From positions 124,001 to 188,000 of the forward strand of contig NZ_JACBYQ010000002.1 in NCBI RefSeq assembly GCF_013408295.1: a DNA stretch of 64,000 bases. The letters run 5' to 3'. The notes beneath the pieces were generated by a model that did no database searches, was not told where the DNA came from, and was given only the letters and a program-made list of their open reading frames with translations. The translations under genes were made by a program, and so were the position numbers. Shown piece by piece: positions 58,778 through 64,000 of this stretch. Source of the DNA: Psychromicrobium silvestre (lineage in GTDB: Bacteria; Actinomycetota; Actinomycetes; Actinomycetales; Micrococcaceae). The stretch's first letter is position 1, and each line of letters begins with the position of its first letter.

Positions 58778-58846
58778 ATGCACCTTTCGCAGCGATTTAT
58801 TAGCCCTCGGCCGCTTGGCCGTCGGGGCTCTATCGTTCTGCGCTAA
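58778..58846 (+). CDS. Probable leader peptide upstream of the PheRS-like gene
   Basis: A 22-codon ORF that starts MHLSQRFIS, continues with an Arg/Pro/Gly-rich part and ends SIVLR. It has one Phe codon (TTT, codon 7) and no run of any single amino acid. It begins at the expected transcription start, so it would be translated without a ribosome binding site. Its codons 9-18 are folded in a stable hairpin (58802-58829), and it stops 64 bases before the PheRS-like ATG. Its position and the alternative pairings described for the region suggest a regulatory peptide rather than a product. Confidence 0.5.
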   Translation: MHLSQRFISPRPLGRRGSIVLR

Positions 58847-58905
58847 ACGTCCCGGCAGCTTTCGGTCGAGGGAGTCCCTTCCCCTCTCACTTCAACCGAA
58901 AGCCC
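58802..58905 (+). promoter_or_regulatory. Candidate attenuator with alternative hairpins
   Basis: Hairpin 1 pairs AGCCC (58802-58806) and CGGCC with GGCCG and GGGCT (58825-58829). Hairpin 2 pairs GCTTTCGGT (58858-58866) with ACCGAAAGC (58895-58903). A second AGCCC at 58901-58905 could instead pair with the GGGCT of hairpin 1, so the two states exclude each other. The only Shine-Dalgarno-like bases before the PheRS-like ATG, GAAAG (58898-58902), are buried in hairpin 2. This suits translational attenuation; it has no T-run for an intrinsic terminator. Confidence 0.5.
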
Positions 58906-58909
58906 TCCG

Positions 58910-60031
58910 ATGAAAAACTATCTTTCCCTCACAGATCTCAATGCTGCCCTTGCCGTGCGCGATCTCAGCGACCCGGCAGCCGGGGAGCATGCTCTCCAAA
59001 AGCTGCTAAACGACGTCGTGCAAGCTTTGGAAACCCGGTGGCGGGTGCCCAGCGAAACCCACCGGCTCAATCCACTAGTAGCCACCCGAGACAACTACGA
59101 CCGCCTGGGGTACAGCCCCGGAGCGGTGACCCGTGATTCCAGATATTCGCGGCATGTTTCGCCCACCGTGATGTTGCGAAGCCACACCTCGGCCGGCATC
59201 CCCGCGTTACTGGACAGCCTGCGCGCCGTTGAGGACCGTTATGACACTCTGCACGTGCTGCCGGGTTTGGTGTATCGACGGGACGCGGTGGATCGACACC
59301 ATGTGGGAACCCCGCACCAGGTCGATCTGTGGCGGGTGAAATCTCGGGGGCTGCTCGGCTTAGCCGAGTTGGAGGAGCTCATGGCTTTGGTGGCCGAAGC
59401 CGTACTTCCGGGCTGCAAATGGCGAGCTACCCCGACCCAACATCCCTATACTTCGCACGGACATCAACTCGATGTGCTGGTGGGCGGTGAGTGGCTGGAA
59501 CTGGCCGAATGTGGGCTAATTGCCACCCCGATTCTGCGAGCGGCCGGGCTGGAGCCGCGGCGCTGGGGTGGGCTGGCTATGGGGATGGGCCTGGACCGGG
59601 CGCTCATGCTGAGGAAAGGAATCGACGATATTCGGCTACTGCGCTCCGCCGATCCCCGGGTGCAATCTCAAATGCTAGATCTGCAGCCCTGGCGGGCGGT
59701 GTCCTTGATGCCCCCGATGCGCCGCGATCTGTCGCTGGTCTGTGACTCCGCGGCCGATGTGGAGACTCTAGGGGATGCGGCTCGTAGTGCGCTGGGTGAT
59801 TCTGCCGAGGTGCTGGCTTCCTTAGAAGTGCTGGCGAACACCCCGCTTGCCGAACTGCCCGCCGCGGCTGCCACCCGGCTGGGGATGGTCGATGGGCAGG
59901 CAAATGTGCTGCTCCGGCTGACCTTGCAGGCCCTAGACCGGACGCTGACTGTGGCTGAGGCTAACTCGCTGCGGGATCGGGTCTATCTGGCGCTGCACGA
60001 AGGCCCGGTCAAGGAGTTGATCGCGGGATAG
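58910..60031 (+). CDS. Monomeric phenylalanyl-tRNA synthetase-like protein (mitochondrial type, with FDX-ACB domain)
   Basis: A 373-residue class II aminoacyl-tRNA synthetase-like protein. Its plan is that of monomeric mitochondrial PheRS: catalytic core first (residues about 60-260), then a ferredoxin-fold anticodon-binding domain (PMRRDLSLVCDSAADVETLG to the end). Active-site elements remain: LRSHTSAGIP (89-98, compare LRAHTSA in the mitochondrial enzyme), motif 2 VYRRDAVDRHH with Arg123/Arg124, EWLELAECGLI, and motif 3 GMGLDRALML with Arg230. It is not the PheS of the usual PheST pair, which has a coiled coil and no such C-terminal domain. Substrate unknown; the leader suggests regulated expression. 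Confidence 0.82.
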   Translation: MKNYLSLTDLNAALAVRDLSDPAAGEHALQKLLNDVVQALETRWRVPSETHRLNPLVATRDNYDRLGYSPGAVTRDSRYSRHVSPTVMLRSHTSAGIPALLDSLRAVEDRYDTLHVLPGLVYRRDAVDRHHVGTPHQVDLWRVKSRGLLGLAELEELMALVAEAVLPGCKWRATPTQHPYTSHGHQLDVLVGGEWLELAECGLIATPILRAAGLEPRRWGGLAMGMGLDRALMLRKGIDDIRLLRSADPRVQSQMLDLQPWRAVSLMPPMRRDLSLVCDSAADVETLGDAARSALGDSAEVLASLEVLANTPLAELPAAAATRLGMVDGQANVLLRLTLQALDRTLTVAEANSLRDRVYLALHEGPVKELIAG

Positions 60032-60035
60032 TTCT

Positions 60036-60452
60036 TCAGGACATGGCTGAGGCGGGACGGACCATCGCCGAGCCATCCGGTTCCACGAAACCGAATTGCC
60101 GGTAGAGTCCGTGCGCGTCAGCGGTGAAAAGCGTCCATCTGAAGGTGGCGCCCGGGCCCTCATCGATCATCTTCGACACAATGCGCTTACCCAGGCTGTG
60201 TCCGCGGTGTTCGGGGTGGACGAAAACGTCAGCCAGATAGCCAAAGCCGACGCCATCCGAGACGGCGCGGGCGAAGCCCACCAGCTCGTTTCCTCCTGCG
60301 CGGTAGGCGCCGACTACCCGCCAGGCGCCGGTGATCTGGCGTTCCACTTCTTCCCGGCTGCGCTGGCGTCCCCAGTACGCTTCCGTGGAAAGGAACTGCC
60401 AGATGGCTTCTAGGTTAATCCGAGCGGGGTCGTCACTGATCTCGTAGTCCAT
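60036..60452 (-). CDS. GNAT family N-acetyltransferase
   Basis: A 138-residue GNAT. It has YEISDDPARINLEAIWQFLS at the start, the acetyl-CoA loop in DVFVHPEHRGHSLGKRIVSK, and a short C-terminal half with TADAHGLYRQFGFVEPDG. This small subgroup is widespread and unassigned. It converges on the PheRS-like gene with four bases between the stops. Confidence 0.88.
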   Translation of the reverse strand: MDYEISDDPARINLEAIWQFLSTEAYWGRQRSREEVERQITGAWRVVGAYRAGGNELVGFARAVSDGVGFGYLADVFVHPEHRGHSLGKRIVSKMIDEGPGATFRWTLFTADAHGLYRQFGFVEPDGSAMVRPASAMS

Positions 60453-60585
60453 GACGGTTAATGCTAATCACGGAATCCTTGGATTTGGGCATAAAATTGG
60501 CTACTTTTAGCGACCTTTTGGCTTCGGCCAGGGGTTTTCCCGGGTGTTGCTGAGGGTGCTGCTGAGGGCGCTGCTGGTGGCGTTT

Positions 60586-61467
60586 TCAGCCGACCAGGCT
60601 TTCGCAGCCCTCGGGGCAGCGCAGGTTCGCTGGCTCGCTCGCGCAGTCGGTGCAGTACAGGTTCAGCGTGCGGCAAGCCAGATTGGCGCAATTATGAAAA
60701 TCGCTGCTCGGCTCCCCACAGCGAACGCAACTACCGATCGTCTTGGCTTCCTCGCTGAACTCCATTCGCATCCGCTGATCAAACACGTAGAGTGAGCCCT
60801 CCCAAAGCCCAGCGTCCCGGTACTTTTCGCCATAACGGACAATGCCGCCGTCGAGCTGATAAACCTCGGAGAAGCCACGGTTCACCATCAAGCTGGAAAG
60901 CACTTCGCAGCGCACCCCGCCGGTGCAGTAGGTGACCACGGCTTTGTCTTTGAGGTCATCGTATTTACCGGAGTCGAGTTCGGCGATGAAGTCCCTGGTG
61001 GTTGCCACCTCCGGCACCACGGCATTCTTGAATTTGCCGATCTGGGCTTCGAAGGCGTTGCGGCCGTCAAAGAAGACAACTTCCTTCTGGTCCACCAGCT
61101 CATGCAGTTCTTCCGGGCGCAGGTGCTTACCGCCGCCGATCACGCCGTTCTGATCAACCTTCAATTCACCGGGTGCCCCAAAACTGACGATCTCGGAGCG
61201 CACCTTGACGCTGAGCCGAGGAAAGTCCGCCGCACCGCCATCGGACCATTTGACGTCGACGCCCTTGAAATACTCTTTGGTCGACTTCACATATTGTTTG
61301 AGCGCCTGAAGTTCGCCACCGAGCGTGACGTTAATGCCGTCCTGGGAAATGATGATCCGGCCGGTGAGACCGTGCTGCTCGCAGAGCGCGCGCTGCCATA
61401 GCCGGATCGCTTCCGGGTCTGCCACCGGGGTGAACGCGTAGAAAAGCACGATTCGCTGAATTGCCAC
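60586..61467 (-). CDS. trhO: tRNA uridine(34) hydroxylase TrhO (rhodanese family)
   Basis: Catalyses O2-dependent formation of 5-hydroxyuridine at position 34 of tRNA. 293 residues. N-terminal acylphosphatase-like domain ([40 protein letters not shown]), then a rhodanese domain with [16 protein letters not shown] and the active cysteine in [20 protein letters not shown]. The C-terminal zinc-type cluster follows, with [20 protein letters not shown] and [20 protein letters not shown]. All parts are complete. Confidence 0.94.
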   Translation of the reverse strand: MAIQRIVLFYAFTPVADPEAIRLWQRALCEQHGLTGRIIISQDGINVTLGGELQALKQYVKSTKEYFKGVDVKWSDGGAADFPRLSVKVRSEIVSFGAPGELKVDQNGVIGGGKHLRPEELHELVDQKEVVFFDGRNAFEAQIGKFKNAVVPEVATTRDFIAELDSGKYDDLKDKAVVTYCTGGVRCEVLSSLMVNRGFSEVYQLDGGIVRYGEKYRDAGLWEGSLYVFDQRMRMEFSEEAKTIGSCVRCGEPSSDFHNCANLACRTLNLYCTDCASEPANLRCPEGCESLVG

Positions 61468-61593
61468 CCCTCAAGAATACCGGGCTTGAAAGGGGATACC
61501 AGGCGCTGTGCCTGGGCTGCTAGCTCGTGTGCCGATCTGGCGTGGGCTACCGAACCGCCGCCAGGCACCTAGGCCGGGTGACAGAATGGCACG

Positions 61594-63927
61594 GTGGACA
61601 CTGAGAATTCGCTGCTGAGGTTGCTGGGTCGGGGCCCGGACCCCGAGCAGCTTCGTCATGTCCGCGTACTACCGGCCAGGGAGGCAGTTACTGCCCCGTG
61701 GCCGTCCTGGGTGCATCCGGACATTGTGGCCGCTTACGGCTCCCTCGGTGTGCATGAGCCTTGGCGACATCAGGCCGAGGCGGCCGAGCTGGCTCATGCG
61801 GGTCAACATGTCATCATTGCCACCGGAACCGCCTCCGGCAAATCCCTCGCCTATCAGCTCCCGGCGCTGGACGCTATTCATCGCGCGCAACTGGCTCAGT
61901 CAGCTATGCCGGGGCGAATTCTGGACGACGGCGAAGATGCGGTTGCGCTCTACCTCTCCCCTACCAAGGCACTCGCCGCCGATCAGCTCACGGCCCTGCG
62001 AGCCTTGGGCTTACCGCATTTGCGGGCCGAAACCTACGACGGTGATACCGAGCTTTCGGGCAGGCGTTGGATCCGGGATCACGCCAATTTTGTGCTCTGC
62101 AACCCGGACATGTTGCATTTCGGTATTTTGCCGAACCACGAATGGTGGGCTCGCTTCTTTCGCCGCTTGAAGTATGTGATCATCGACGAAGCTCACGGTT
62201 ATCGGGGAGTTTTTGGCTCCCATGTGGCTGCGCTGATGCGTAGATTGCGCCGGATCTGCCAGCATCACGGCGCCGATCCGGTCTTCATGGCGGCTTCGGC
62301 CACCTCGGCGGACCCGGAAAGTTCATTTGGTCGCCTCATCGGAGCCCCGGTAACCGCGATAACCAGCGATGCCTCCCCGCATGGGGCTACCACCATTGCT
62401 TTCTGGGAGCCGGCACTGAGCGAAATGACCGGTGAAAATGGTGCTCCCGAGCGTCGAACCAGCATTGCGGAGACCTCCGAGCTGCTGGCGAATCTGGTCT
62501 CCGCGCATGTTCGCACTATTGCTTTCATTAAGTCCCGCCGCGGCGCAGAGGCGATCTCCGGCAATGCCAAGCGGCTGCTCGAAGAGGTGGACGTTAGCCT
62601 GCCTCACCGGATCGCCGCCTATCGGAGCGGATACTTGCCCGAAGAACGGCGCGAGTTGGAGCGAGCCTTGCGATCCGGCGAGTTGCTCGGCGTAGCCAGC
62701 ACCTCGGCACTGGAACTGGGCATCGATATCTCTGGATTGGATGCTGTGCTGGTGGCCGGCTGGCCCGGCACCCGGGCATCTCTCTTCCAGCAGTTCGGCC
62801 GCGCGGGCCGGGCAGGCCAAGATGCGCTGGCGGCTTTTATTGCCAGTGACGATCCGCTGGATACCTATCTGGTCAACCATCCGGAAGCGATCTTCGGCGT
62901 TCCGGTAGAGGCGAGCGTTTTCGATCCGGATAATTCCTTTGTACTCGGTCCGCATCTGTGCGCCGCTGCTGCCGAGCTCCCCTTGGGGCCAGCCGATCTG
63001 GAGCTTTTCGGCCCGGCCACGGAAACTATTCTGGACTCGCTGGTGGCCGAGGGATACCTGCGCCGTCGGCCCGCGGGCTGGTTTTGGACTCATCCACAGA
63101 GCCCAGCGGCGATGGTCAATCTGCGTTCGGAGGGCGGCGGGCCGATCAATATTATTGAGGCGGATACCGGAACGGTGCTGGGCACCATGGGCTCACCACA
63201 GTCGCATTATCAGGCTCATACCGGCGCGGTCTATATTCATCAAGGCTTGAGTTATCTGGTCGAGGAGCTCAATGAGGAGGACCACTATGTGGCGGTCCGC
63301 CGAGCCTGGCCGGATTACTACACCACGGCTCGCGATGTGACTCAGATCGAGGTGCTGAACTCCTTGAGGCAGAAGCAGTGGGGGCCGGTGACCTTGCATT
63401 TCGGGGAGGTTCAGGTGCGAACCCAAGTGGTCTCCTTCCAACGCAAGGCTTTAGTCTCCAATGAGGTACTCGGTGAGGAGCCCCTGCAGTTGGGGGCTCG
63501 GGATCTCTTTACCAAGGCTTTCTGGTTTACCATCGATGGCTCCTCTCTGGTTTCTCAGGGACTGGTGCAGGCTCGCTTTCCCGGTAGCCTGCATGCCGCC
63601 GAGCATGCAGCCATCGGCTTGCTACCGCTGGTTGCTTCCAGCGATCGTTGGGATGTAGGTGGGGTATCCACCGCGCTGCACGCCGATACCGGAGTCCCTA
63701 CTGTCTTCGTCTATGACGGGCATCCCGGTGGCGCAGGCTTCGCCGAACGCGGCTTCGAAATGGCCGGTACCTGGCTCGCAGCCACCAGGGACGCCATTGC
63801 CTCCTGTGAATGTGAATCCGGTTGCCCTTCCTGTGTGCAATCACCCAAATGCGGAAATAAGAACAATCCCCTAGACAAGGCCGGAGCCGTGGATCTTCTC
63901 GACATCGTGCTCCGCAAGGCTGTATAG
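61594..63927 (+). CDS. DEAD/DEAH-box helicase with C-terminal DUF1998-type cysteine cluster (MrfA-like)
   Basis: Superfamily 2 3'-5' DNA helicase of 777 residues. Motif I is ATGTASGKSLAYQLPALDAI, motif II IIDEAHGYRGVFGSHVAALM, motif III MAASATSADPESSF, and motif VI QFGRAGRAGQDALAAFIASD. The C-terminal metal-binding site has CECESGCPSCVQSPKCGNKN, four cysteines as in MrfA. MrfA of Bacillus repairs mitomycin C adducts, and the actinobacterial orthologue usually lies near topA, as here. The GTG start at 61594 lacks a strong ribosome binding site; CAGAAT 13 bases upstream may be a -10 box of a leaderless transcript. Confidence 0.94.
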   Translation: MDTENSLLRLLGRGPDPEQLRHVRVLPAREAVTAPWPSWVHPDIVAAYGSLGVHEPWRHQAEAAELAHAGQHVIIATGTASGKSLAYQLPALDAIHRAQLAQSAMPGRILDDGEDAVALYLSPTKALAADQLTALRALGLPHLRAETYDGDTELSGRRWIRDHANFVLCNPDMLHFGILPNHEWWARFFRRLKYVIIDEAHGYRGVFGSHVAALMRRLRRICQHHGADPVFMAASATSADPESSFGRLIGAPVTAITSDASPHGATTIAFWEPALSEMTGENGAPERRTSIAETSELLANLVSAHVRTIAFIKSRRGAEAISGNAKRLLEEVDVSLPHRIAAYRSGYLPEERRELERALRSGELLGVASTSALELGIDISGLDAVLVAGWPGTRASLFQQFGRAGRAGQDALAAFIASDDPLDTYLVNHPEAIFGVPVEASVFDPDNSFVLGPHLCAAAAELPLGPADLELFGPATETILDSLVAEGYLRRRPAGWFWTHPQSPAAMVNLRSEGGGPINIIEADTGTVLGTMGSPQSHYQAHTGAVYIHQGLSYLVEELNEEDHYVAVRRAWPDYYTTARDVTQIEVLNSLRQKQWGPVTLHFGEVQVRTQVVSFQRKALVSNEVLGEEPLQLGARDLFTKAFWFTIDGSSLVSQGLVQARFPGSLHAAEHAAIGLLPLVASSDRWDVGGVSTALHADTGVPTVFVYDGHPGGAGFAERGFEMAGTWLAATRDAIASCECESGCPSCVQSPKCGNKNNPLDKAGAVDLLDIVLRKAV

Positions 63928-64000
63928 AGGGTGGTAAGACGCAACAATAATCCGAGGTCAGATGAACGCCCCAGCCTAATTAAGTCAAGATCCTCAAATT
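63928..64000. other. Window end, no gene seen
   Basis: The last 73 bases after the helicase stop contain no coding frame, hairpin or T-run that I can support. Confidence 0.5.

Noticed and set aside
1-64000. tRNA, rRNA, CRISPR array, transposase, integrase or phage genes.
   Set aside because: I looked for cloverleaf ends, spaced identical repeats, DDE and tyrosine recombinase motifs and saw none. The TTCAGAC and TCGCGA arrays are too short and have no spacer pattern of a CRISPR.

Overview
The window is chromosomal DNA from a moderately high-GC actinobacterium, most likely Micrococcaceae (an Arthrobacter, Psychromicrobium or Renibacterium relative). This is inferred from the gene families: a BldC-type regulator beside a tiny basic AURKAIP1/COX24-type ribosomal protein, a System II cytochrome c maturation block (CcdA, ResB, CcsB, TlpA-like), menaquinone genes next to a DUF4229 protein, a TetR-controlled phenylacetate pathway, and WXG100/DUF1023 type VII secretion cargo. 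I see no rRNA, tRNA, CRISPR array, transposase or phage gene.

Layout. 0-5.6 kb: GNAT, ackA, pta and a LytR-CpsA-Psr protein. 5.8-18.8 kb: phenylacetate catabolism in three transcription units: paaI-paaK-tetR (followed by an MFS carrier and a UspA protein), paaZ, and thiolase/enoyl-CoA hydratase/3-hydroxyacyl-CoA dehydrogenase. Each unit is preceded by a related palindrome, so one TetR repressor probably controls all three. The ring epoxidase genes paaABCDE are not in the window. 18.8-25.5 kb: an ABC-F protein with an attenuator-like leader, a VOC protein, VanZ, menB-menE-menA, DUF4229 and a PLDc_N membrane protein. 25.6-30.5 kb: the cytochrome c maturation operon. 30.6-34.9 kb: YceI, two small membrane proteins, Rex, a glutaredoxin-like protein and a HAD hydrolase. 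34.9-42.5 kb: ribosomal protein bTHXc, BldC, ArsR, AcuC, KtrB/KtrA-type potassium uptake, ProC, a sugar-phosphate isomerase-like protein and Ppx/GppA.

42.5-43.6 kb looks like decaying DNA: an MBL hydrolase with an internal deletion and an unidentified coding fragment. 45.0-50.2 kb is an accessory-looking island: two WXG100-like proteins, a 710-residue DUF1023 alpha/beta hydrolase and three tandem paralogous lipoproteins, the third a frameshifted mosaic. The island is bracketed by two copies of the same ~20-bp-stem hairpin. Its architecture recalls the Staphylococcus aureus T7SS lipase toxin TslA with its lipoprotein immunity proteins TilA1/TilA2, and it is my leading candidate for an undescribed system.

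50.2-64 kb: topA, a two-component system, an ArsR-type regulator divergent from an MFS exporter, a methyltransferase whose 3' end overlaps that exporter by 138 bp, a monomeric mitochondrial-type PheRS-like protein behind a probable leaderless leader peptide and attenuator, GNAT, TrhO and an MrfA-like DEAH helicase. The PheRS-like gene with its leader is the second candidate for something new.
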